A stretch of DNA of 64,000 nt from Membranipora membranacea (lineage: Eukaryota; Bryozoa; Gymnolaemata; Cheilostomatida; Membraniporidae). Shown one piece after another: positions 35,091 to 48,400 of the stretch. Location: the NCBI GenBank assembly GCA_914767715.1, contig OU612075.1:16308001-16372000 (forward strand). The letters are read 5' to 3'. The notes under the pieces are model-generated. The model did no database searches and was not told the DNA's origin. It saw only the letters and a list, made by a program, of their open reading frames with translations. Both the position numbers and the translations under genes were made by a program. The stretch's first letter is position 1, and each line of letters opens with the position of its first letter.

Positions 35091-36147
35091 CTATTAAATG
35101 GAAACAAGAAAAAACAGATGTAACAAAAGGTTGATATTACCAGACAAAGAATATAAAAAGTGCCTCCGGTTTTTTTCATCTACACTTATGATTTGTAAAT
35201 CTATAAACACATAACTATATTCCATATGTTTATGGGTAAATCATGTCTTGCTAGGAATTCACGAAAATTTAGCTGACAACGTCAAATCCGAGACACTATC
35301 GACTTATATCTACAGCAGCAATGATAAAACATTGGGGGTGCGCTTTACGCCATCAAGGGTGCAAGATCGGTCAGAACTTGACCCGAAGAACCGAGCCAGA
35401 AACCAATATCACCAGGCAGGAAATTTGTATCCCAATATGATAGTGTATAAATAGTTTATAACATGTCGATTAAAAAACTTATCTTTAATATACACTGATG
35501 TACATATATGCTATAGTGTAAGCTTGCCAATGTTGGACAAATAAATGGTGTTGATTTTTGTGCTATTTTATTAATCATGAAAACCAACACTGTAAGATAA
35601 AACAGGCTACGAGTTAAAGTGCAAAACAATACACCGTGATATGATTAGATTTTATACGATGATTTCTATGTAAAGGATATGAAGACACTAATATAACTTT
35701 ATGAAGCTAGTAAAGCAGTAGGCAGCAGCAAGATGGTCCTTCTTGCAATGTCAAGATGGTGTATGTCGCACCAGTTCTCCTGCAGCTCAATTTGGTGCTG
35801 CGCTATGTCAGTGAGCTTTTGTCAAAATGGTGAGTCCTACCATCAGCTGAATTGCGCAGTTTATCAATTGGGTCAATTTGATGATGTAGACCTGATATTG
35901 GTGTCAGTCAGATCTTTTCTGTTCCTTTATGTCTCTTTTTGGAATCTTAATTTTTTTGGTTGCAGTTTGTGGATAAGGGACAATGAGACATTTGTGAGGG
36001 TAACCTAAGAACTTTAGATCTGTAGTAGTGAATGGAAATCGCCTTCATTGAGACAATCAATGACTCAATATGTAAACCAATCAAAGGTCAAATCTATTGT
36101 TAAAGCCAAAATTCGAAGCGCAATCTTCAAACCTGTTGGCCTAGTCC

Positions 36148-36275
36148 AGTCTAAGTGCTCAGACGGCTGCATTGCGAATTAGTGGCATCAAATTATCAAA
36201 CACCCCATTTGAAAGTGAATGCTTGATAAAGTAAAGACACTTACTCGCACTGCATCCATCTGAGCACTCAGTCTA
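36148..36275. mobile_element. MITE family A, copy 1
   Basis: Imperfect inverted arms start with AGTCTAAGTGCTCAGACGG and end with the complementary CTGAGCACTCAGTCT. The inner part contains TTAGTGGCATCAAATTATCAA. It shares its arms with the copies at 43046-43130 and 51004-51120. It lies just downstream of the Roco gene's terminal exon. Confidence 0.7.
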
Positions 36276-36487
36276 CTGATGGATATGCCTTTGCTCCCTG
36301 TCAAAAGTCATTTTTTAAATCTATTAGTTCAGTGAATTCTTTGGTGAGTTGTGTGTAAGTGAGAGATTAGAAGATTTTCTACAATCACCGATTACATCAT
36401 TTGTTAGCCTTCACCACAACAAGTATCACATACAATACCAAACCTGAATTCTTGTGGCTTACATTGAAACAAAGACAAGGATCACTC

Positions 36488-39400
36488 TCATTCCGTCACT
36501 CTACTGAGTGACTGAGTAACATTGGCAGGTTCGGGGGGAGGTTTGGACACTGCGGGGGACAGTTTGGGTGGGCCGAAAGCAGATAGAACCTTTTTCATTT
36601 TGTTTTCTCTGAGCACTGTAGGAGGCTTGTTAGCCTCTGCTCTCATTTTGCGACGTCTGCGCAGCTCTACAATGACTTTCCACAGCTGTTCGGCTGTTAG
36701 AAAACCAACACAAGAAAAGAGAAAAATTTTAATGAGGTTTTACAAAAGATATCATGCAAGCATGCAGCTACCTATATGAGCCTGCCTAGCAACTTCGATG
36801 TGCTTAAAGAAATCGGAAATGCCCTTGACTTCCATCGAAAATGGGAATGGATTTTGGAGAAGAGAATAAAAATATTGCGCTAGTATCTTATTTGTATTTG
36901 GGACAATTTCAAACTGTTTGATTGGTTGGTGGTCAAGGCAGGTCAAGGTCAAGGTAGGTCAAGATTGAGGCAGACTCATAAAAGCATATAGAGAAGAGAA
37001 TCACAACATATTACAGACTACATCTAATAAAGACTTTTACTGTACTAAATATTAACCTATAAACACATCTTCAAGTAGGAAGAAAGCATAAATTATACAA
37101 AAGCAGGAAGGAAATGCAAAATAAGCAGACTCAGTACAATAAAAACATGTATCTTCTGGATTGGGTTGGCACAGGGTAGCATTAAAAGCCCTTTCTGTGC
37201 CCTAGCAGACTGGTGTACTGACTGCACAGGCTTTGATATGGTATAAAAGCAAGAAGTGGAAAACATGACGACAGCATACTGAGTTGGACTAGGAAATGCA
37301 CCATCATACTGAGCAAAAAATAGATTAAAGCAGATAGCTTCTACCTTGCGTATATTAAATGATATAGTCTGAGGGCTAATTATTTTCATATGGGCTCAGA
37401 CTATGATAAATTACCTGCTTTCCTTTCCCTAGGCTGTATGAGCAGCTCAGTTTTCACATCTTTCTTACATATGCTGCATTCATCTGTCATAGCATGCTGC
37501 ATGTCCTTGGGCGCTGGCCATTCACCATTGAACGAGGGAGAGCCACAGTATGGACACTCCATGAAGCGCTCAACTCTCAAACCTATAAAGGTGCGAAAAA
37601 ATTCAGGGATTAATGATTACTATCGGTTTTGAAATTGTCCCACATGTCACATTAAGGATACAACTCCAAACACTGGCATTCAAATCTACACCTTTTTGAA
37701 ATACTAAGCGAAAATCAGCCCAATTTTACAGTGTAGAGGGACAGGGTCAAGTGAAGTATAATTATAAATAATGAATAATTATATTTTGTTTTAAAACCTT
37801 TACGTACCCTTCTATTTAACACATTTTTTTTTATATATACATTCAGAATTTCTAATGTTATCTATTCCATCTTTGTTTGTGGGAAAAAGTCCCTGGACTT
37901 ATTTTCTCCGGGATTATGTACGTTATATACATTGTAATATAATGCCAACCGCTGTTTACTAACTGCTATAGGGTTTACATGGACATTTATTACATTCACA
38001 AAGTATTAATTTGCTAAACTACATACGGTATAGTCAATATTCAAAGTTTCAAGAGCAAAAGATAGAGAAATGTTTCCAAGTTAAACTGGTTAACCTTTAT
38101 ACTGAGCGATAAGATCCTCTGTATCCATAAGGAGCGGTAAGAAATCACCCCACATCTCCTGGACGGCTTTGAAGTCTATCTTCTCTTCTTTACAGGCCTC
38201 CATCCTAACATGTGTCCTGACACATGAGACTCCGTCTTTTGTGCGAGATTTCTCTTCCCAAGACCTGGTTTGATAAAATTCATTCTTATGGTACATCAAG
38301 GAACAAACAAATTCAAACCAAAGTAAAAAAAATAATGTAGAAGACCACAGCATATAACAGGCAGTTTGTACGATTACAGTAGAAATTCCCATTCATAATC
38401 ATGAGATCTGTAGATCAGTTTCATTGACGGCACAAGTATTGGGATTGTAACAGCAAAATAAAAACGCTCAAAATATGATCATGGCAACTAATTATCACAA
38501 CAGCTCCATCTTTAGTGGTGGTCGCTGTGGGCGAGGATAAGATGACAATACTTTATTATAGCTACTCACTGTACAGTGTAGGCTATCTTGTTAGTTTTAT
38601 GTGTGGCGTAGAATCCATTAGTCCAGTGAGATAAATACTGCAGGTTTAGATGTGGCTGATTTAGCCTGACGACTATACGCGAGAATAGTCCAGGTGGTGT
38701 ATACACAGGGAACACAAATACTGCAGCTAGATGGAAGTATTCATTACTCTTCAGGCTCTCCATGGTCTAGAAAAACAATTAACAATAATGTCTTGGATCG
38801 ATTCACTCTACCAGAATCATGTGTGCCCTTCCACTTATTCTTACAATTATTACCACAGGACATTCAAGGGGGAGAAACTTAAAATACTAATCAAGGTAAT
38901 TAACCTAACAGTCCAACTCATTACATACTAGGCAAGTTAGAAGTCAGAGAGTAGACATCAGCAAAAGTCTGCATTAATGTTAGATTTTTGCATAACCATC
39001 AAGAGTCTCTTTAACGAAAGTGAATGCTTGGAGGTCAAGGTCAACTTTTAACAGACAAAGTCTAACTGAATTTAAGGTGAACCCTGATGTTGTTAACTCA
39101 CCCTGTCCACATAATCAGGTTTATGTGCCTGCCTGATACATGGCATGAGCACACAGGGTACTTCATCTATCCCTCCATCTCCAACAGAACTACCGCTACC
39201 GTCTGAGCCTCGCACCAGAGAAGTCTGCAATACAAAATTTGATTATTGAATACCTTAACAGGTGATGAAATTTATAAGTATCAGTCAGGATCATTTATCA
39301 TCTTCCATGTGTGCTTCAAATTGCAGACTAAAAGTCGGCAAGTAGGTTTGAAGGAGAAAGATCTGTAGATCTCCGCAGACTTAATCAATTCAGCAGACTT

Positions 39401-42400
39401 GAAATTGAAATAGTTGTCATTTCTGAAAAGAAATTGTGAATAAAAACAGCAATGAAGCATGAGAATAAAAGCACTGCAAAGCAACAAAATTAATCCCAAA
39501 GCAGAAATATGGCAATCTTATTATCTGCCCCAATTTCCCAAACTATCGATGAAGTACGAAAGCTTTCGATAAAATTGAACAAAGTACAATATTTATGTTG
39601 CATGCTGGTAAAATGGTGCAATAAGGATTCATTTTCTGTGCATTACAATATGCATTAATTCATATTTGTGCATTACAATATACATTGGTTCATGCTGCTG
39701 TATAACAACATGCATTACAATTATCAATGAATCATCTTAGCCTTTATCCAAAAAAAACAGTGGATATTTCTCACCACCAAGGGTCTTTCTATCTACTTTA
39801 ACATGAATTCATGGCTGTGTCTAGTTGCCAAAGCCGCAGAGATTATCTATACCTTTTACCAGTTATGATTAAATAAATGTTTTGAGTCTCATGAGAGCAG
39901 ACAATTCTGTTAACTACCATATCCATTGTTATATTCAGCCAAAAAGAATGAGAAAGCAATTCCAAAAACAACCACCCACATGCAAAAAAAAGAGGTAACC
40001 TTATCCAACTCACAAATATAGTAATAGTTCAATGGGTGAATCAAATTCACATTGAATCAAATCTCAGGCCAAAGTTGGCAATATTGGTCAGCGATATGGC
40101 AAACAATGGCTCGTTTTAGTCAGGTCTACTTTACCACTACTTTACTGGCTATACTGGTATGTCTGAGTCACATCTCACCTCCACAGTCTGGAGTTGCGAT
40201 TTACTTTAATGGATAAAACCACGTAAAATGAGAATGAAGTTTCGATCAGGGTTCAAACATGCACGAGGGCTTTTATGGACATTATCAGATAGCTGAAAGA
40301 GTTATTTCATTTGGGTTAAAAACCACAATTTATCCAAAGGGTCAAACTATGGGAAACTAACAGTGAATTTCAAAACTTTACAGGAAAATCATTCAAGGGA
40401 ACTACATGGTATAAGTCTTGAGTGGGATAAGGTTTAGTTCTTCAAATTTTGTCATGCTCCACCATGTTGAAATGTTGCAGGACACATCTAGATATATTCC
40501 TAGCAAACCGTGTTCCCTCCGCCATAGGAGGGATATTTAAAGGCTCCGTATCAAGGGCTCTCGATACCAAACTTTTACAAATATCACTCTTCCATCAGAG
40601 GGAACTGACTTGCTCTAACACAGACTTTGATGATAGCAAACTTGTTGTACAATTCATGTTTTTCCAATTGGTTTCAATGTGGTTTTTATTTAGATTTGCA
40701 ACCGGATTTTGTCTATCATCAGAGTCTCTGTGTTGTACTGAGAGTTCGAAACAGTAACATCTCATGACAAAATTGAACACAATTGTCCCGCAGCATTTCA
40801 ACACCAAATTTGCTAATGGTAATAGAGGCTAATCGAATAGCTACTCTCAACAAACTGATAGTTATGATTAAAATAAATGTTTGTTTTTACCAAATATGCC
40901 TGAACTTCATTTTCAGCCTGACGGAGTAAGATACCTATCAACTGTAACACAGAGTATGTGTCAGAATGAATAATGAATATAGACTGGCAGTTGTCCTGAC
41001 CTGGCTTGTTGGGGAGACAGCTCTTTAGCCATTCTATTGATATCCAACAATGCAATGCTTTGGAGTTTTATCGTTTGATTAAATAGAGAACCAGTCTCAG
41101 ATTGCATTATAAGATAATTTAAACCCATAATGGTTCAAGAAACACCTCTTTCACTATTCATAATCCTCTTCAAATGTCCTTATGACAACCTTTTAGGGCA
41201 TAAGACTACTAGATCTATAGCTTTAGGATCTTTGAAGGGCATAAAATAAATAGATATAGATCATGCTGTCTTATGATTTAAATTTCCGGCCAAAAGCCTT
41301 CCTACGTACCGATCCAAACTACCTGACAAGACAAGTTGATAAACAGCTATAAATGCAGTGTGTAGCCGAGGCAGCTCTTACAGATAATTTTTGTAATGTT
41401 TGTGAACCAGCTTTACCTTGGGAGTCTTGCTGAGTAGCTCTGTAGCATTAGCATCAAACTCTAAGTTTGGTAGTGTAGTAGTCTGCTCTATAGTAGACAT
41501 CATAGACGCAGACTGAGGCCTCTGTTTGGTAGGCGGGGGTTCGTAGTTTGAGAACTTGAATGCTGTGTTTAGCTTGAAGTGTCCTTCACTCTCTGAGATA
41601 TCCCTCTCTATCGGGTATCCATACTCAAACACCGAACACAGTATCTGTACCAGCAGAGCTGAAGGATTACAATATAAAAATGTATAAATAAGATTTTCAA
41701 CCACATCAAAGCCCTGGTAAAGAAATTAACAATTGATCCAACACACAGTGTACAGTATAAATTCCCTGACCACTTGGGATTACATGCTGTTGCTCGCCAC
41801 TTACACCCCCTCTATTGGGCTAAGGATTAACCTACACAGTGTACATTTCAGAACTTTGCATTGTTCAAAGACAGTATAATGGGGTTTTCTAGGAGGTAAT
41901 ACTAGAGCTCTAGGCCCTTGACTTACGGAGTTTAGTGGAGTCTGAAGGTACATCCCTCGATATCAGCATTTTCAGAAACTCAGAATCATAGCAACCAGCT
42001 TCACTGACTTCCTTCCTCAGAGACAAGAACCTGCAACACGTAAGTGAAAGTCAGGTTAACAACTAAAGCCTAAGGTGCATCAACAATTGAATATGGTGGA
42101 GGAGATATCAGGAGAGATTTACAGTTTAATCAAAGCTGTAAAAGAGAACTGCGTTTTGCAAAGTGTTAGATCAAGTTTGATCAAATTTGCCTGTACTCGG
42201 AGTTACCCCCTCCTTTACCGGTAATCTGCTTATCAGTCAAGGAGGACAAACACCAGTTCAGACAAATTTGATCAAACTTTGTCTAACTCAGGATCATGAT
42301 ACAATCCAACTCCAGTTTTCTGTAGAATTTACTAACAGTAACATTGTATTTCACAATTTCATCAAATTAAATGCAGTCTTCCTGGTGATGCTCGAAGCCC

Positions 42401-45400
42401 TCCCGGGCAAATCCCTATTACTTGGTTGGCCAATAACAATGCTATGTTCTTTTCTTACAACTGGAACAATACACAAGTTTCAAGCCAGCATAAACCAAGC
42501 CATGCATACACACAGAGCGAGAGATATACACCAGACATAAGCCAAAACAGTAAACAGCACAATATTAAAATTGACCAGTTTAAAAATCCATTCACAGATC
42601 ACATTCCAAGTGCTCAGAACTTTAAGGTACAACACTAAAGAAAACTGCAGATGTGTTTTAAAGAGCCGCAAGGTATCTTTATGAGTAATAACAATTCTTA
42701 AAGCACACCAAGAAGCTAAGCAAACCAGTATCCAACACATTTCATTTGTGATTTTAAAGTCAAGCTTTTCAGTCATATGCATTATAGACGATCAGATATG
42801 ACGGAGACTTTTCACAATAGCATCATGCATGGAAGCCACGAGTTTAAAACAGCCAATCAGCCATGAGTTTAACCAGCCAATCAGCTGAACGTTACCAGTT
42901 GCGTTTGACAGATGAAAAGCTGGACGAGTCGGACAAGTCTATATCCATGTGACTCATGTGCCTGTATGAGGTCAAGGTGAAACGGAGAAATTTAATAACA
43001 TTAAAATTGAAAATTCATTTGAAGAAATGAGATATGTATGTAATTAATCTAAGTGCTCAGACGGATGTAATGCGGGTTAGTGGCATTACGTTATCAACAA
43101 CTCATTTCGACCGGTTCACACTTAGACTAGTAGGTAATATGCATGTATAATACACTTATTTCTACAAACATACGTAAGAAAGAAAATAATTATGTTTAGA
43201 AATAGAAATGATGATCTGAGAATGAAGTAATATTTGTTAGAACCGCTACCTTTGGAAAAAAATATTGAATTAACAAAAAATTTATGATTGAGCCAGATGT
43301 GCATTTGACTGCAGAAGATTTTTGTACATGAACTTGTTCACGGATTTACACAAGTTTTAATTCACCGTAGAAACTTTTTTCACATGATGACTGATGATTG
43401 AGCTAGCCAATGTGGTGGCTACGATTATAACTGATAAGAGCCATTATGTCCTACGAAAATAAATATTACCCTGGTAGAACCATAAATGGTTTCGACACCT
43501 ACCTAGATCTGAGAACAGCCCTCGGTATCAGTATATCCTCAATCTCGTCATACTCGAGCTTCTTGATATCGTGTCTGACTAGAGTTTTGATGATATCTAT
43601 GAGCCATCTCGGGCGTAGGAATACAAAGTCCTTGAGTTTGTTACTTTCGTGTAACCAGATAACAGTACCGCTATCATGTAGATATGTACATATATCTGTC
43701 ATCATGTTCTTCATTCCGTGATTAGCGATCAACTGTAAATTAAACAAGTCAGGGTCAACTATAGACTTATCAATAAAAGAATAGAGCAAAGATTTTTATA
43801 TTTCCTAATAACTATACTAATGTCCAGTTATTTTGTTTTTGCAGGGAGTTTGTCCCAACCTTCAGGTGTTTGTAAGTGAACCGAAGTAGTAATATTCTTG
43901 AGAAATATAAGTGGAAAACTCTCTCTTTTGCGACCAATATAACAAATAACAGATTCCACACCCTGCTTAAGGTTACAAGAGGTATCTTTATTACAATTCA
44001 CTTTAAGGCAAATACCAAAGACAACCCCCCGATCATAAAATATAGCCCTTCCACTGCGGTATGTGTAAGCCCTTATGAAACTGTAGTGTATGTTCTTATG
44101 GTGGTAAACCTTTGCATATAGTATATATTTCATCACTGCAAAATGTTGATTAATAATTTTCATGGCACCAACCTTCTCTTTGAACTCCTCAATATGAAGA
44201 ATAGGCACCTTGAGCTGCTTGGCTACAGTCTCTACAGTATCATGAACTCCGACCCACAGTGATGGAATCTGCCTCAGTCCATTCGGGAACAGCTCAGTAT
44301 TTGATGCCAAGCCTAACAAAAGAAAATTGTAAATAACGAATGAATATTTCAGAAATAATTTGGAACAGCCGAAAATACAAGGAGCTTGATATCCGGAAAA
44401 AAGAATTCCGATAATGAACCAATAAGAAGCGACATTGAAACACAAATATAATAGTGATAGCTAAGCTAAATCTAATTGCAATGACAGAGTAGTATATGAT
44501 ACCCGTCAGTGACGCCTCTTGCTGAGGGGTTATTCCATAAGGCCTTTACCTTCCCTAAACTACTATTAGGCTGTACTTGATGTAGGCCAAATAATAGTAG
44601 CAACTTTACAGTAAGATTGGACAATAAATTTACTAACCAGTAATGGCCGCCGCTAGCTCCTCGAACCCAGTAAAGCTTGCACTGCTCACAGCTAGGGGTT
44701 TGCCATGTATGTAAGTTTTCACATTCATCAGTGTGCCCACGTAGTGCTTCAGTTGTTCCTGCATGTATGCTCCTATATTCTCCAGCTTCTCTATGGCTGA
44801 TATCTAAGAGAAAGACATCAGACAAAGGTTAGGTAATATTTAAGGTATCTTTGTAAAAAGGAGCCTGTAATACATTGAAGAGATGTATACCTCTTACGAA
44901 GTAGGTGACAACTCCAAATTAAACATGAATAATTTTTCCTGTAAATGTCTATATAGTATATAGTATAGTATATATATATATAGTATCATATAATATCATA
45001 TAGTATCATATAGTATCATATAGTATCATATAGTATCATATCGTAACATATCGTAACATATCGTATCAGATCGTATCGTATCGTATCGTATCGTATCGTA
45101 TCATATCATATCAGCTGCCAATGGGTGACATATTTTGTAAGACATAGTTAAGAACTCCCACCTTTTTCTGTATGTTATCCTTGAAGACTTGTAGATGCTG
45201 AGCGATAAGGTTATCCACCTCATTACAGATTCTCTTGACGGTCTCAGAGTTGAGAAGATCAGCATGAGTCCCAACTATCATCAGTTTTACCTGCAACAGA
45301 ATGGATTAAATTAATCTCAGTTCCTAAACATTGCCCATATTGCTAGTAGTGGCATTCAGACTTGCCTCATAATAGAACGACACTTACTACAACCATTACT

Positions 45401-48400
45401 GGAATAGGTTGTTACGTTCACATCAATACTCTTCGAACTAACTCAAAGTCAAAGCGCCTAGCTTTTTCCCGAAATGACTGAAACTGATAAGCTCCACTGT
45501 TATTTACAAAAAGACATATGTTACTATATCCTTGCACAGGTGAATATTGAACAGGGAGTATTTATCTTATAGAAAATAGGGGGACTGCATTGGGGTGAGA
45601 TACCCGCTTAATGGATCAACAGAGAGGGTATAACTGTACTTCTCACCTCATTGTTTTTAGCCACCACATAGTCGAGCCATGAGGCGAAGTTCTTATGAAA
45701 GTCTCCAGTCCTGTACGTTGCGAGGTTGAATGTGAGTACATAGAGGGCGTTAGAGTCCAGGAAATGATTGACAGTATTCATGTAGAACTGATCACCAGAG
45801 AAATCCCAGACAGACAGTCTGAACGGCTTATCTTCACCTTCTGTAACAGGTCAGCAGAGATGATACCAATTATTTTAGCCACCATAAAGGGGGCGAATCA
45901 GAAATTGGGTTATTTGTGAGGATAGAATATTTAGAAAAAATAAGAAAAGCATCAATTATAGAGGTCTGCTAGTTATAACACAAAGAGCAACAAGTGAAAT
46001 AGTTTCTCATTATTACTAGAATTTTTGACTAGAAAGCACACGCATAACACCGATTACTTAAACCACTGCTGCCACACAGCCAAATATGTGCTTATAGAAT
46101 TCTGTGTAGCTCAAACTAATAAAATAAGGCTGCAGTCTCAGCGTTGTCACGTAATGAGCAAATAATTTGCACAAACTGATTGTCAAAATTAGGGTATGAA
46201 ATTAATTATCTACCGCATCAGGTGATGTAGTAACCACTAGTGCACACTGTAAACGTCATAAGCTGGTGGTAAATTTCATGTCCTGATTTTGAAGATAAGT
46301 TTGTGCAAATTATTTGTCCATTAGGTGACAATTATGAGATTTAAGTCTCAATTAATTATCTTGGAGCTATGCAGAATTCAATGAGAACAAATTTGCGTGA
46401 GTGGCAGCAGAGGAAGGAATCGAAGGGGGTGCACGGGGATTAATCATGTGAAGTGACAGGCAAGACCATTGGCTGATCAATGTAATTAGAGGCGGAGAAT
46501 GGCCTTGGTCTCCGCCTCTAACACAGCCAGTCCAAGGTGCGTTCTCAAGTGGTCAAGTGTGTTATATAAGAAATTGTGATTGCAGACACCCATAAATAAA
46601 GTTGAATTGAAGCGTATGATATAGCTATTGTTGTGTTGGCTCATCACACTTGGGATTATAGGGTTTAATTACAACCGTCAATTTCAATCTTGACAACGGT
46701 ATCTAGGCAACCTCTATAACCATAAATCATAACGTAAAAATTGACCAATAAGAGCTCGTATATTTTGAAGCGGGTGATTTGAAATCATCGGAACTGGGCG
46801 ATTTTGTATGACATCAGTCATATTTTCACCACTTTCCAATGCCATTATTGGAATGAAAATTTATTGGGCATGTGTATCACACAATTCCACATCAGCTTGT
46901 CTGATTCCCATTAAAAATAATTCACTGCTTCTCCTCTTAATTCCAAAAAAGCAGGAGGAATTTGAATGCTGCTAACCCCATTTGAATTTGATATGGCTGG
47001 GTGATCGCTTTACATTGACTGGCCCTTATTATATACTGGTCGAGCCCCTTGTACAATTAATGTACATACAAACTACAAGGAGGGGGCACTGACTCAAACT
47101 GTAAAATGCAGCAACTACAAGCCAAGCTTCCTCACTGGTGGAGGTGACATAGTATGTAGAGTTCTTTACTCCCCCACGGGTTGAGATGATATGAGTATCT
47201 TACCTATAGATTGAGTTTTGAGTTCTATGGAGCTGATATCACACATGACAGTATCCTCGTCTGAGAGAGTGAGGCGGGACTGACTATCAGATAGAGACTG
47301 TACTAGGCTCGTCTTACCACAGGATTTAGTACCCAGTACTATCAACTTCAAACCTGCAGCAGAAGAAATAGACATGATGAGTTTTCATGACTTTTGTGTA
47401 TGAAAAGTTCCATCTCATTTCATTTTTTTCGTGGTTACAATTTATCTTTTCTTTCACCATAATAAACATACAGCTAGCTATTTGACTTGACTTAGCGAGC
47501 TATATTTGAGGATTGTTCAATAAATCTTAGACAGCTTTTGAAGACAAGCAGGGGTTCAAGACCTGAGGTTTTGGGTCTGAGAGATAATGAGTGCTGGATT
47601 GAGGGCATAAACTAGTGCCAAAAGCGAAAGAATTAGACAAATATTCACTGGCTTGAAGTGAATTTGGTCAATTTCAATCACCCTGTTAATTAGACAAACC
47701 CACACACAGACACAAACAAAAATACTATAGAGAGTATTAACCTAGTAACAACTAAATCGTATTAGAGCTATGCACCTGTTATATTTAAACTTTATAATTG
47801 ATCCTTTTTTATGTCCCCTATAGAATGTCCAGACAGGTTAAAGAATAGTGCAACTTGGTCTTGACGACTAGCTCAATGCCTCAGGGCCAGGATATCAAAA
47901 CATTAACTCAGGAACCCTCTTGTGGTCATTCCTTACAAATCATCAAAAAGCGAGAAGAATTTTGTTATTGTAAAACAGAATTCAAGCCAGCCTCTTCCTC
48001 AAAACGTTCCATCAATCTGTCTCCCCTTCAATGATGGCGTAAAAAATAATCATTCCCCCTCAAAGTTGTTCGGTATTTTCTGTAACTTACCTTGATAAAC
48101 ATTAGAGTGAGTTTTAATCTCCTGGAAGTATTTGATGATGGCTGGTAGTCCGGCCATACAGACCTCCATCGGTGGTGATATTATCGGATTCTCTCTCAGT
48201 ACCAGTCTCTGAGCTGTCTCATAATCCATGTGCTTGATCGCAGCACCTGTGAGCAAAACAGTAGGCCATTTAAAACTATTATCTCAAGTTGTTGGGTCAA
48301 TCGGAGACCTGGGTTATGTTTGCCATTCTGAATGTGTCAGGCTAATCAACCATATGCCCCAGGACTACGTTAAGCCCGCAAAAATCTGCCAAAACGCAAT

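Larger units (their letters stand above)
45162..47353 (-). other. Roc GTPase domain (exons 9-11)
   Basis: The three exons split the Ras-like domain cleanly: exon 9 carries the P-loop GTKSCGKTS, exon 10 the Walker-B/switch II motif WDFSGD, and exon 11 the nucleotide-specificity region VGTHAD. THAD replaces the NKxD of Ras, as is usual in Roc domains (THxD). The catalytic Gln that follows DxxG in Ras is Asp here (DFSGD), so intrinsic hydrolysis may differ from Ras. Confidence 0.88.

Noticed and set aside
44949-45113. CRISPR-like repeat array
   Set aside because: The units are contiguous 5-10-base microsatellite repeats without spacers, in a eukaryotic intron.
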